DNA of 64,000 nt from G051903925 sp051903925. Its GTDB lineage: Bacteria; Pseudomonadota; Alphaproteobacteria; Zavarziniales; Zavarziniaceae. A program made the position numbers and the translations under genes. Positions 54,027 to 62,597 of the stretch are shown one piece after another. The notes under the pieces are model-generated. The model made no database searches, was not told the DNA's origin, and saw nothing but the letters and a program-made list of their open reading frames with translations. Numbering within the stretch: the stretch's first letter is position 1; each line of letters opens with the position of its first letter. Location: positions 2,542,001 to 2,606,000 of the forward strand of contig NZ_CP173678.1 of the NCBI RefSeq assembly GCF_051903925.1, written 5' to 3'.

Positions 54027-54878
54027 TCAGACTTTCGCGAACATCTCGGTGCGGAAGGGATCGCCCGGCTTCAGCCCGGCATAGGCCGTTGCCAGCCGGG
54101 CATCGTTGCCGACCGTCGATTCCTGCGAATCGCCAGGGCGCGCGTCATAGACGACGTCGGGCCCCATGAAGCGCAGCGACATGGTGCGGCGGCGCATCTC
54201 CGGCGTGGTGCCGGCCCCGCCATGCAGCGTGCCCAGGTGAAAGACGATGATGTCGCCCGGCGTCACATCCCACGACAGGATGTCGTAGTCCTGGCGCGCC
54301 GCCTGGATATCCGGCAGGCGCGGCAGACCGCCATGGCCATAGAGCGGCGCCGTGTCGTCCTTCGCGTCGAAGGCCGAGCCGTCATAGAGCGGGCCGCGAT
54401 GCGAGCCGCGGACGAATTCCAGGCACTGTGTCCGTGGCAGGGGGTCGAGGCTGACCCAGCAGGCGACCAGTTGCGACCCCGCCATGCGCAGGTAGGAGGT
54501 GTCCTGGTGCCAGGGAGTGCGCCGGCTGAAGCCGCCTTCCTTCAGGAACAGCTGCTCTCCCATGTACCACATGGTCGAGGTGCCCCAGAGGCGCGCAACG
54601 GTGTCGGCGACGCCGGCCTGGCGCACCAGGTCCAGGTAGCGCGGCCGGCTGGCGGGCGTGCCTGTGTCCTCCAGGAAGGTCGCCTTCTCGCCCGGGTAGA
54701 AGCGTCGTGCATTGGGTCCGGGATTGGCCAGGCTCCAGGCGAATGCCTCCTCCACCTGGGCCATTGCCGGGCCATCCAACGCCGCCTGCAGGAAGACGAC
54801 GCCATCCTGCGCCAGGGCCGTGCGCGCCGCGTCCCAGTCGATGTGCGGGGCCAGCCCCGGCCGGCTTGCGGCGTCCAT
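54027..54878 (-). CDS. Phytanoyl-CoA dioxygenase (PhyH) family protein
   Basis: A 283-residue Fe(II)/2-oxoglutarate oxygenase with HQD (TPWHQDTSYLR), the distal His in LGTLHGGAGTT, and Arg in RRTMSLRF. The family hydroxylates carbon next to the CoA thioester or other lipid-like positions. It heads a minus-strand unit with the amidohydrolase and phosphotransferase and is divergent from a TetR gene, which probably controls it. Confidence 0.86.
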   Translation of the reverse strand: MDAASRPGLAPHIDWDAARTALAQDGVVFLQAALDGPAMAQVEEAFAWSLANPGPNARRFYPGEKATFLEDTGTPASRPRYLDLVRQAGVADTVARLWGTSTMWYMGEQLFLKEGGFSRRTPWHQDTSYLRMAGSQLVACWVSLDPLPRTQCLEFVRGSHRGPLYDGSAFDAKDDTAPLYGHGGLPRLPDIQAARQDYDILSWDVTPGDIIVFHLGTLHGGAGTTPEMRRRTMSLRFMGPDVVYDARPGDSQESTVGNDARLATAYAGLKPGDPFRTEMFAKV

Positions 54879-54947
54879 TCGCGAATCCTTCCTGCACGCA
54901 TGCGGAAGCCGGTCTGCGCCAGCTTTACGGTGTTATTGAAACATCGT

Positions 54948-54960
54948 ACTAACAAAAATG
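54948..54960. promoter_or_regulatory. Candidate shared operator, copy 1
   Basis: ACTAACAAAAATG lies in the gap between the divergent PhyH gene and the TetR gene. A nearly identical word, ACTAAAACAATG, occurs on the other strand at 58988-58977, in the divergent promoter of the OYE and ligase genes. Confidence 0.3.
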
Positions 54961-55092
54961 CAAACCATGGCTCCGCACTGTGGCCCCGGGGGACTGTGCG
55001 CGTGCTTGCGCGGTGTGCCAGACTGGACCCGCGGGGACTGACGGTCTGTCAGGCTGCTGCTGGTCAACGCAAGGTCCGGGAAAGCGCAGGGC

Positions 55093-55827
55093 ATGGAGCA
55101 GGTCGATCAGGTCGAACGCGCGCAGGCGCTCTCCCAGGCCCATAGCGGCGCCACCGCCCAGGGCAACGAGACGCGGCAGCGCCTGAAGCGCGCGGCCCAG
55201 AGGCTGTTCGCGCTGCACGGGGTCGAGCTGGTTTCGGTGCGCGACATCGTGGCGGAAGCGGGGCAACGCAATATCGGCTCGCTCAACTACTATTTCGGGT
55301 CGAAGGAAGGCCTGATCCACGAACTGGCGATCGACGCGGTCAAGGGGATCGACGCCGCCCGCAACCGCCGCCTGGACGAGGCAGAGGCGCAGGGCGGGCC
55401 CCATAGCGTGCGCGAGGTGATGCACATCCTGGCCGACCTTGCCCTCGACCTGGGGGCCGAGGACGAGGACGATGAAACCTGGATGCGCTTCATCACGATG
55501 CTGCTGGTCAACCAGCGCGACCTGTTCCTGAACGCCGTCCCGCGCTCGTTCGACAGCGGCTATTGGCGCGCAGCCGAACACATCTGCCGCCTGTTGCCCG
55601 GAATCCCGGAGCCGATCATGCGGCAACGGCTGGAGCTGATGCCGCTCTACATGGCGGCGGCGCTGTCAACGCGCGAGGCGGCCCGCGGCCGGTCGAACGC
55701 CTGGGCCAGTTTCTGGCGCCATTCCGCGACCTATGAGAACCTGATCGACACAGCCGTCGGCCTGCTGAGCCAGGACCCGTCGCCCGAGACGCTGGCCCTG
55801 CTGGCGGCGGAGGACAGCGGCGGGTGA
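55093..55827 (+). CDS. TetR family transcriptional regulator
   Basis: A 244-residue regulator: TRQRLKRAAQRLFALHGVEL, VSVRDIVAEAGQRNIGSLNYYF, GSKEGLIHEL. The extra N-terminal 26 residues are Gln/Ala/Ser-rich and look disordered. It is placed between the two halves of the catabolic cluster and probably senses an acyl-CoA intermediate. The start ATG at 55093 has no strong ribosome binding site. Confidence 0.88.
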   Translation: MEQVDQVERAQALSQAHSGATAQGNETRQRLKRAAQRLFALHGVELVSVRDIVAEAGQRNIGSLNYYFGSKEGLIHELAIDAVKGIDAARNRRLDEAEAQGGPHSVREVMHILADLALDLGAEDEDDETWMRFITMLLVNQRDLFLNAVPRSFDSGYWRAAEHICRLLPGIPEPIMRQRLELMPLYMAAALSTREAARGRSNAWASFWRHSATYENLIDTAVGLLSQDPSPETLALLAAEDSGG

Positions 55828-55883
55828 GGTCGGCTGCTCTTCCCTTCGGGAGACCACCACTGGAATCAGCTTAGGTAAATTCC

Positions 55884-55969
55884 CCGCTCATTCCCGCGCA
55901 GGCGGGAATCCAGAGCCACCAGCGCTGTCCTGTGTGACTCTGGATCCCCGCCTGCGCGGGGATGAGCGG
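55884..55969. repeat. Palindromic repeat, family D
   Basis: CCGCTCATTCCCGCGCAGGC and GCCTGCGCGGGGATGAGCGG form the outer arms, with GGGAATCCAGAG and CTCTGGATCC inside. One copy only in this window, in the gap between convergent genes. Confidence 0.8.
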
Positions 55970-55999
55970 TTTAGAGGTTTGCGCGGACCGAAGAAGGGC

Positions 56000-56827
56000 C
56001 TAGAGCCGCTGGGGCTGGTCCTTGGGCGGGGCATAGGCGGCGCGCATGTCGGCGCGGACGGCGTCGGGTTCCGCCCTGACTCGCGTTGCCATGTCGATGC
56101 CGGCCTGGCCCACGATCGCCTCAAGCGCGTCGCCCCGCACGGCGGCCCAGACGGCCTCCGCCGCGTCCTCCACCGGATAGATGGCCTGACCCGACACCTT
56201 GATGTCGTCGCGGATGGTGCGGCTGCCCTTTTCGGACGCGGTGTCGAGGATCGGCGTCTCAAGCGACCAGGGCAGGATGCAGCGGACGTGGATGTCGTAC
56301 TTCTGCCATTCGATGTCCAGCGCCTGGGACAGGGCGCGCACGGCCGCCTTGCTCGCCGAATAGACCGAGTAGTTGGGCGAGCCGTATAGGGCAGCACAGG
56401 ACGCGATGTTGACCAGGCACGAGCCATAGGTCCGCTGCAGGATCGGCAGGCCGGCCCGCGCCCCGTTCAGCACGCCCTTCAGGTTGACGTCGACGATGCG
56501 GTCGATCTCCTCGTCCGTCATCTCGTCCAGGAACGTATAGCTGGTCAGGCCGGCATTGTTGACCAGGACGTCCATGCGGCCATTGGCGGCCTGCACGAAT
56601 TCGTCCAGCACCTTGCGCCACTGGCCGCGGTCGCGCACGTCAAGCTGCGCCGTCCAGCCATTGCCGGGACCGATGGCGGCCAGGGCATCCGGCAGCTTGT
56701 CCTTGGCAATATCGGTCAGGCCGACGAACCAGCCCTTGGCCGCGAACAGTTTGGCGATGGCGAGGCCAATGCCCTGGGCCGCGCCCGTGATCAGGATGGC
56801 CGGACGAGGAGGGGCCGCATCAGGCAT
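56000..56827 (-). CDS. Short-chain dehydrogenase/reductase
   Basis: A 275-residue classical SDR: LITGAAQGIGLAIAKLFA for the cofactor, VLVNNAGLTSY, and the catalytic Y near 156 in SVYSASKAAVRA. It is the second gene after the FAD/OYE oxidoreductase with an 84-base gap. The likely role is oxidation of a hydroxyl in the pathway intermediates. The substrate cannot be named. Confidence 0.89.
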   Translation of the reverse strand: MPDAAPPRPAILITGAAQGIGLAIAKLFAAKGWFVGLTDIAKDKLPDALAAIGPGNGWTAQLDVRDRGQWRKVLDEFVQAANGRMDVLVNNAGLTSYTFLDEMTDEEIDRIVDVNLKGVLNGARAGLPILQRTYGSCLVNIASCAALYGSPNYSVYSASKAAVRALSQALDIEWQKYDIHVRCILPWSLETPILDTASEKGSRTIRDDIKVSGQAIYPVEDAAEAVWAAVRGDALEAIVGQAGIDMATRVRAEPDAVRADMRAAYAPPKDQPQRL

Positions 56828-56911
56828 CGAACTTCCCGCTGCTGGAAAATCTGCAATAGGTGCGGGCGCCGGCCATCGATGGCCGGCCGGCGCCCGCGCC
56901 GCCTTCCTAGC

Positions 56912-58918
56912 CTAGATCTGGCGGGCGAGGTAGGCCGCTTCGTGGATCGCATTGCCATAGGAGCGCGGGCGCCTGGCGTCACCCACGACCTGGACCTGGA
57001 TCCCCTTGCCATAGAAGGCGTGCGCGATCTCGCCCGTCGCCTGGCGACCGGTCGCCAGGACGATGGTGTCGCAGGCGACCGTCTCGCCCCCGTCCAGGGT
57101 GACCGTGCCGCCGTCGACCGCGGCCAGGGTCTTGCCCGTCTCGACCGTGATCTGCGATTCGGCCAGCAGGCGCTGGATATAGGGTGCCCGGCTGCCGATG
57201 TAGTTGGCCGGGACATAGGCCGGGTTGTGGTCAAGCAGGCGCACCCGCTTGCCCTGGCGCGCCAGGTTGACGGCGAGTTCCGCCCCTTCGCTCGCACCAT
57301 AGACGACGACGGCCGGGCCCATGTCGGGTGCGCCGTCGCGGGCCATGGCCTGGTCGATGGTCAGGGCAAAGCCGGACGCTTGCGCTGCCTCCAGCCCGGC
57401 GACGGGCGGCAGCTTGGCGCGGGCACCCGTTGCGATCACGACGACGTCCGGCTTCTCCGCCAGGACCAGGTCGGGCGTCGCCTCCACCCCCAGGCGGACG
57501 TCGATGCCGGCGCGTTCCATCATCGCCCTGTGGTAGTCGGGCTGGTAGCGCAGCATTTCCATGTTGGGCAGGGCCGGATAGTTGCCGGCCCAGTCCATGA
57601 CGCCACCCAGCGTCTTGTGCTTCTCGAACAGCACGACCTTGTGCCCGATGGCCTGGGCGGTCAGGGCGTATTCCATCCCGCCGGAGCCGCCGCCGATCAC
57701 CACCACCTTGCGCGGGTGGGTGGTCGGCACGATGCGGTATTCAAGCTCACGCCCAAAGGTCGGGTTCTGGGCCGAGCCGGCCCAGCCCTTGCCGAAGATG
57801 TTGCCCTGGAGCAGCGAGGCCCCCGTGTGCGTCGACTTGCGGATCAGGTCTTCCTGGCCCCACAGCATCTTGTTGGGGAAGTCGGGATCGTCCAGCGACA
57901 GGCGGCAGACGCCCGCGAACTCGGCCGCCCCGTCGCCCACCATCGTGCGCAGGTGGTCGGGCGTGATCAGGTTGGCCGAGCCGATCAGCGGCATGTCGAT
58001 GCCCTTCTCGACCAGCAGCGCCTTCAGCTTCCGGATGTTGTCCAGGTTGACGACCTTGGGCGTATAGAAGCCGGGGCCGATGAATTCGGTGGAGGCCAGG
58101 TCGGTCCGCCGGCTCTTGGCGAACAGCATCGAGCCGAACGTGCAGTCCAGCACCGCGATGCCCAGGGCATGCAGGCGCGGGGCATAGTGCTCGGCGAAGT
58201 ACTCGATGTCGTAGCCGCCCTCCAGGTTCTCGTCACAGCACAGGCGCGGGATGATCGGATAGTCCTTGCCGCAGAGTTCCTGCGTGCGCTGGATGATCTC
58301 CTCGCAGAACTTGAAGTGATCGGCGTACTTGTCGGTGCGGCCCTGGTTCGACAGGTGCGACAGCATCACGTGCGGCAGCGAGCCGTGGCAGAAGTGATAG
58401 GAGACGAAGTCGAAGCCCGCCTCCTTGGACCGCCGCGCCCCTTGGGCATAGTCCTCGACCAGGCTTTCCAGGATCTCGGTAGAGATGACGCCGGGATGGG
58501 CGTTGCCGATGATGTACTTGTCGCTGGGACCCCAGGAGACGGTGCCGGGAATCCAGCCCTTGCCCGGCTCAAGCGGGGTCGTGGACCCCAGGCCGGGGAT
58601 CAGGCCGCCATAGAAGAGCTGGATGCCGGCCAGGTTGTCGTTGTGCTTGATGACCTCGACCACGTCGCGCAGGCCGATGACGTAGGTGTCGTCATAGAGG
58701 CCCAGCATGCGCTCGTTGATCAGGCCGTCATGGCGTACGCAGGTGGCGCCGACGATGGTGGCGCCATAGCCGCCGCGGGCCAGAGTCTCGTACGCCGCCA
58801 CGATCTTCGGTGTGCAATGGCCCGCCGGATCGGACATGTTCATCGTCGTGGGCACGTGGACGATGCGGTTCTTGAACTCCAGGCCCTTCACGGTCAGCGG
58901 CTGAAAGAGTCGCTCCAA
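56912..58918 (-). CDS. OYE-like FMN/FAD oxidoreductase without Fe-S cysteines
   Basis: A 668-residue two-part enzyme of the 2,4-dienoyl-CoA reductase/trimethylamine dehydrogenase family. The N-terminal TIM barrel (LERLFQPLTVKGLEFKNRIV, CHGSLPHVMLSHLSNQGRTD) binds FMN; the C-terminal half (from about 400: KVVVIGGGSGGMEYALTA) binds FAD and NAD(P)H. The cysteine cluster that normally binds a 4Fe-4S centre is missing: its positions hold S, T, L/S and S in IRKSTHTGASLL and GSAQNP. The start is a TTG at 58918 with GGGGAGG upstream. Confidence 0.88.
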   Translation of the reverse strand: MERLFQPLTVKGLEFKNRIVHVPTTMNMSDPAGHCTPKIVAAYETLARGGYGATIVGATCVRHDGLINERMLGLYDDTYVIGLRDVVEVIKHNDNLAGIQLFYGGLIPGLGSTTPLEPGKGWIPGTVSWGPSDKYIIGNAHPGVISTEILESLVEDYAQGARRSKEAGFDFVSYHFCHGSLPHVMLSHLSNQGRTDKYADHFKFCEEIIQRTQELCGKDYPIIPRLCCDENLEGGYDIEYFAEHYAPRLHALGIAVLDCTFGSMLFAKSRRTDLASTEFIGPGFYTPKVVNLDNIRKLKALLVEKGIDMPLIGSANLITPDHLRTMVGDGAAEFAGVCRLSLDDPDFPNKMLWGQEDLIRKSTHTGASLLQGNIFGKGWAGSAQNPTFGRELEYRIVPTTHPRKVVVIGGGSGGMEYALTAQAIGHKVVLFEKHKTLGGVMDWAGNYPALPNMEMLRYQPDYHRAMMERAGIDVRLGVEATPDLVLAEKPDVVVIATGARAKLPPVAGLEAAQASGFALTIDQAMARDGAPDMGPAVVVYGASEGAELAVNLARQGKRVRLLDHNPAYVPANYIGSRAPYIQRLLAESQITVETGKTLAAVDGGTVTLDGGETVACDTIVLATGRQATGEIAHAFYGKGIQVQVVGDARRPRSYGNAIHEAAYLARQI

Positions 58919-58976
58919 GGCGTGTGCCTCCCCTCGATCTCGGCGGGTTCCCCCCACCCGGTTGCGGGGAGTAAGA

Positions 58977-58988
58977 CATTGTTTTAGT
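58977..58988. promoter_or_regulatory. Candidate shared operator, copy 2
   Basis: On the minus strand ACTAAAACAATG, in the 120-base gap between the divergent OYE and acyl-CoA ligase genes. It resembles the word at 54948-54960. Confidence 0.3.
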
Positions 58989-59038
58989 TTGCTGTCGAGA
59001 TGGCTGGGGCAACCGGCCCTGAGGGCGAGGAAACGACA

Positions 59039-60655
59039 ATGGCGTCAGGCGAGGCAGCAGCCGCAGCGGCACTGCACGAGGAACTGTTCGGCGTGCACCT
59101 GCTGGCCAACGCCCTGAACCAGGGCGGTGACCGGCCGCTGATCCACATGACGGAGGGGGGCACGCTGTCGGTGCGCGACGTGCGCGACCTGACCAGCCAG
59201 TACGCCCAGGCGCTGAAGGCCCTGGGTCTGAAGCCGGGCACCCGCATCGCCATGCTGTCGGCCAACCGGCCGGAAGTGCTGTTCGCCGGCAATGCCGCGT
59301 CGCTGGCCGGATGCGTGGTCGTGCCGCTGCACCCGATGGGCGCCATCGAGGACTATGTCTACGTCGTCGAGGATGCGGGGATCGAGGCGCTGATCTTCGA
59401 TCCCGTGAAGTTCGAGGGCAAGGCGAAGGAACTCCTGACCCGCGTGCCACAGGTCAAGACGGTCCTGTCCTTTGGTCCTGCGGGCGTCGGCCACGACCTG
59501 GCCGCCAAGGCCGCGGGTTTTGACGCGGGGCCCCTGGTGGCGCCCAAGGTCAATGGCGACGAGATCGTGCGCCTGTCCTATTCGGGCGGCACGACGGGCA
59601 AGCCCAAGGCGATCATGGGCAACCATCGCAACGGCCTGGCGACGCTGACCATCATGCTGTCGGAATGGGAATGGCCCGCCAGCCCCCGCGTGCTGGTCTG
59701 TGCGCCGCTCAGCCATTCGGGTGCCGCGCTGTTCCTGCCGACCCTGCTGAAGGGCGGCTCGCTGGTCGTGCAGCCGGGTTTCGACCCGCTCGCCGTGCTG
59801 CAGGCGATCGACACTTATCGCATCAACTGCACGCTGCTCGTGCCGACGATGATCTATGCCCTGCTGGATCATCCGCGCTTCGACGAGTTCAACCTGCGCA
59901 GCATGGAGACCATCTTCTACGGCGCCTCCCTGATGTCGCCCGCCCGGCTGAAGGAGGCGATCGAGCGCATCGGCCCCGTCTTCTTCCAGTTCTATGGCCA
60001 GGCGGAAGCGCCGATGACGGTCACCGTCATGCGCAAGGCCGAGCACGACCCGACCAATCCGAAGCGGCTGGAATCCTGTGGCCGGCCGGTGCCCTTTGTG
60101 CATGTCGCCCTGCTGGACAGCGAGAACCGCGAAGTGGCCGACGGCGAGCCGGGGGAGATCTGCGTGCGCGGGCCGCTGGTCATGAGCGGCTACCTGAACA
60201 AGCCGGAGCAGACGGCGGAGACCTTTTCCGGGGGCTGGCTGCACACGGGCGACGTGGCGGTGAAGGATCCGGACGGCTTCCTGCGCATCGTCGACCGCAA
60301 GAAGGACATGATCATCACCGGCGGCTTCAACGTCTACCCGCGCGAGGTCGAGGACGTGCTGTCATCCCACCCCGCGGTGGCGCAGGCAGCCGTCATCGGC
60401 GTGCCGCACGAGAAGTGGGGCGAGACGGTCACCGCCTGCATCGTCCTGCGCCCCGGCCAGAGCGTCGAAGCGGCGGAACTGATCTCGCTCGTCCATGCCA
60501 AGAAGGGCTCGGTCCAGGCGCCCAAGACCGTGCATTTCATCGACGCCGTGCCCCAGACGCCGGTGGGCAAGCCCGACAAGAAGGCGCTGCGCGTCCGCTT
60601 CGGCGGCACCGCCTCCGCCGCCTCGGCCGGGTCGCCCGTGAAGGCGGCGGAGTAG
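59039..60655 (+). CDS. Acyl-CoA synthetase (AMP-forming)
   Basis: A 538-residue adenylate-forming ligase that activates a carboxylic acid with ATP and CoA. Motifs: YSGGTTGKPKAIMG (about 179), YGQAEAPMTV, GWLHTGDVAVKDPDG, RKKDMIITGGFNVYP (about 427) and the C-terminal lysine in PVGKPDKKALR. ATG 59039 has GAGGAAAC upstream. It is the first plus-strand gene of the acyl-CoA operon and is divergent from the OYE gene. Confidence 0.9.
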   Translation: MASGEAAAAAALHEELFGVHLLANALNQGGDRPLIHMTEGGTLSVRDVRDLTSQYAQALKALGLKPGTRIAMLSANRPEVLFAGNAASLAGCVVVPLHPMGAIEDYVYVVEDAGIEALIFDPVKFEGKAKELLTRVPQVKTVLSFGPAGVGHDLAAKAAGFDAGPLVAPKVNGDEIVRLSYSGGTTGKPKAIMGNHRNGLATLTIMLSEWEWPASPRVLVCAPLSHSGAALFLPTLLKGGSLVVQPGFDPLAVLQAIDTYRINCTLLVPTMIYALLDHPRFDEFNLRSMETIFYGASLMSPARLKEAIERIGPVFFQFYGQAEAPMTVTVMRKAEHDPTNPKRLESCGRPVPFVHVALLDSENREVADGEPGEICVRGPLVMSGYLNKPEQTAETFSGGWLHTGDVAVKDPDGFLRIVDRKKDMIITGGFNVYPREVEDVLSSHPAVAQAAVIGVPHEKWGETVTACIVLRPGQSVEAAELISLVHAKKGSVQAPKTVHFIDAVPQTPVGKPDKKALRVRFGGTASAASAGSPVKAAE

Positions 60656-60670
60656 GCGTGACCGTGGCGA

Positions 60671-60789
60671 CGGATGCTTCGAGACGCCGGCCGGATGGCC
60701 GGCTCCTCAGCATGACGCCGTTGGATTGATTGGATAATTCCTGCAGGCGTCATCCTGAGGAGGCCCGCAGGGCCGTCTCGAAGGATGTT
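60671..60789. repeat. Palindromic repeat, family B copy 3
   Basis: Two modules turned inside out relative to copies 1 and 2: GGATGCTTCGAGAC at the left, CTCCTCAGCATGACGCC, spacer, GGCGTCATCCTGAGGAGG, and GTCTCGAAGGATG at the right. Each module holds its own hairpin (GCCGGCC/GGCCGGC; GGCCC/GGGCC). It lies between co-oriented operon genes. Confidence 0.8.
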
Positions 60790-60816
60790 GAAGCCGCGAT
60801 TGGGTAAGGATCATTG

Positions 60817-61236
60817 ATGACAGCGACCACCGGGCAGGTGAAGCCTGCCGTGCCCTATCTGAAGGTGCCGGAGCAGGGGCAGCCCTTTCTGGCCGGGTCG
60901 AAGTGCAGCGCCTGTGGCAGCGTCTATGTCGGCGAGCGCAAGGTGTGCGCCAAGTGCCTGGGCCGCGACACGCTGCAGCCGATCCACCTGGGGGACCGGG
61001 GCAGGCTCTATTCGTACACGATCGTGCACCGCTCGTTTCCGGGCGTGCCCGTGCCCTTTGTCGCGGCGGTGATCGACCTGGAGGGCGGCGGCACGATCAA
61101 CGGCACCCTGACCGACGTCACGCCCGACCCGGCGGCGCTGCCCTTCGACATGCCCGTGCGCGTGGTGATCCGCGACACCGGGCAGAAGGACGCGGAAGGC
61201 CGCGCCTTCATCGCCCCCTATTTCATTCCGGCCTGA
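60817..61236 (+). CDS. Zn-ribbon/OB-fold (DUF35) protein
   Basis: A 139-residue protein of the DUF35 family: a rubredoxin-like zinc ribbon (C30-SAC33 and C44-AKC47) and an OB-fold CoA-binding domain (GRLYSYTIVHRSFPGVPVPF, LEGGGTINGTLTDV). These proteins partner with thiolase-like enzymes to present acyl-CoA substrates. The next gene is such a thiolase (14-base gap). ATG 60817 is preceded by AAGGA. Confidence 0.9.
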   Translation: MTATTGQVKPAVPYLKVPEQGQPFLAGSKCSACGSVYVGERKVCAKCLGRDTLQPIHLGDRGRLYSYTIVHRSFPGVPVPFVAAVIDLEGGGTINGTLTDVTPDPAALPFDMPVRVVIRDTGQKDAEGRAFIAPYFIPA

Positions 61237-61250
61237 GCGGGAGGACGACC

Positions 61251-62405
61251 ATGAGCGACGACGTCTACATCATCGGCGTGGACATGATCCGGTTCGGCCG
61301 TTTCCCCGACCGGACGGTGCCCGACCTGGCGGCTGAGGCGGCCCTGCTGGCGCTGGACGATGCCGGGGTCACCATGGCCGATATCCAGGCGCTCTATTGC
61401 GGCAACCTGGGCGAGGCCAATGCCATGGTCGGCCAGCGCCTGCTGCGCGAGATCGGCCTGACCGGCATTCCCGTGGTCAACGTGGCGAATGCCTGTGCGA
61501 CCGGGGCCACTGCGTTCCGCGACGGCTGGATCGCGATCAAGGCCGGCCTCTATGACATGGTCCTGGCGGTGGGCGTCGAGCAGATGGGCAAGGGGCTGCT
61601 GGGCTCTGCCGGGCGCGGCGGCTTCGTCGCCGAAGGAGTCCTCGGCTCCGGCACGACGCCCGCGATGTTCGCCCAGATCGGCATCGAGCATCAGCGACAG
61701 TACGGGACGACCTTCGAGCAGTTCGCCAAGGTGTCGGTGAAGAACCACCACCATTCGACCCTCAACCCCAAGGCGATGTACCGCAAGGAGACGCCGCTGG
61801 AGGAGGTGATGGGCTCGGAGATGATCTCCTATCCCAATACCAAGCTGATGTGCTCGGTGAACGTCGACGGCTCGGCCGCGGCGGTCCTGGCGTCGGAGCG
61901 GACGGTGAAGCGCCTGGGCCTCATGGACCGGGCGGTCAAGGTCCGGGCTTCCCAGATGACGAGCAATCCGTTCGTGGAGCGTGGCTTTGCCTCCACCGAT
62001 TTCAACGCGGTCACGCAGAACTGCGCGAAGCAGGCCTATGAGGCGGCAGGCGTCGGGCCCGACGACATCAACCTGATCGAACTGCACGACTGCTTCGCAA
62101 CGGCCGAGATCGTGCACTACGAGAACCTGGGCCTGTGTGCGCCTGGCGAAGCGGGGCGCATGATCGACGACGGCGAGACGGCGCTGGGCGGGCGGATCCC
62201 GGTCAACGTCTCCGGCGGCCTGCTCTCCAAGGGCCACCCGCTGGGCGCCACGGGCATCGCCAACATCTACGAGGTGGCGACCCACCTGCGCGGTGCCGCC
62301 GGCGCCCGCCAGGTCGAAGGGGCACGGCTGGGCATGACGCATGTGGTAGGCGGGGCACCGGGCGTGGGGAGCGCCTGCGTGATCCATATCCTGGAGAAGG
62401 CCTGA
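61251..62405 (+). CDS. SCP2-type thiolase/lipid-transfer acyltransferase
   Basis: A 384-residue thiolase-fold enzyme. The nucleophile cysteine position is C82 in VNVANACATGATAF, and HDCFATAE, SKGHPLGATG and GGAPGVGSACV are conserved. With a DUF35 partner it resembles the Ltp2-type aldolase pairs of side-chain degradation, as well as SCP2 thiolases. It would cleave a beta-keto or aldol bond of an acyl-CoA. ATG 61251 has GGGAGGACG before it. Confidence 0.9.
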   Translation: MSDDVYIIGVDMIRFGRFPDRTVPDLAAEAALLALDDAGVTMADIQALYCGNLGEANAMVGQRLLREIGLTGIPVVNVANACATGATAFRDGWIAIKAGLYDMVLAVGVEQMGKGLLGSAGRGGFVAEGVLGSGTTPAMFAQIGIEHQRQYGTTFEQFAKVSVKNHHHSTLNPKAMYRKETPLEEVMGSEMISYPNTKLMCSVNVDGSAAAVLASERTVKRLGLMDRAVKVRASQMTSNPFVERGFASTDFNAVTQNCAKQAYEAAGVGPDDINLIELHDCFATAEIVHYENLGLCAPGEAGRMIDDGETALGGRIPVNVSGGLLSKGHPLGATGIANIYEVATHLRGAAGARQVEGARLGMTHVVGGAPGVGSACVIHILEKA

Positions 62406-62438
62406 GGCTGAGAGGCGCGGGCGGAGGCGTCGGCGCCT

Positions 62439-62551
62439 GGATCCTTCGAGACGGGCCTTTCAGGCCCTCCTCAGGATGACGGTGAGGTTGGGAAGTAAAA
62501 CAACGGCGTCATGCTGAGGAGCGGGTCAAAGACCCGCGTCTCGAAGCATCC
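62439..62551. repeat. Palindromic repeat, family B copy 4
   Basis: GGATCCTTCGAGACGGGCC, TCAGGCCCTCCTCAGGATGA, spacer, CGTCATGCTGAGGAGCGGG, and GACCCGCGTCTCGAAGCATC. Module hairpins are GGGCCTTTCAGGCCC and GCGGGTCAAAGACCCGC. Same inside-out arrangement as copy 3. Confidence 0.83.
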
Positions 62552-62597
62552 GGTGCTGCCGGTCCAACAAAACCAAAACAAAAAGCGGGAGGAACGC

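Noticed and set aside
60903..62405. Thiolase start at 60903, which would give a longer protein
   Set aside because: The extra residues are a shifted reading of the DUF35 gene; the ATG at 61251 has a good ribosome binding site and family-like N-terminus.
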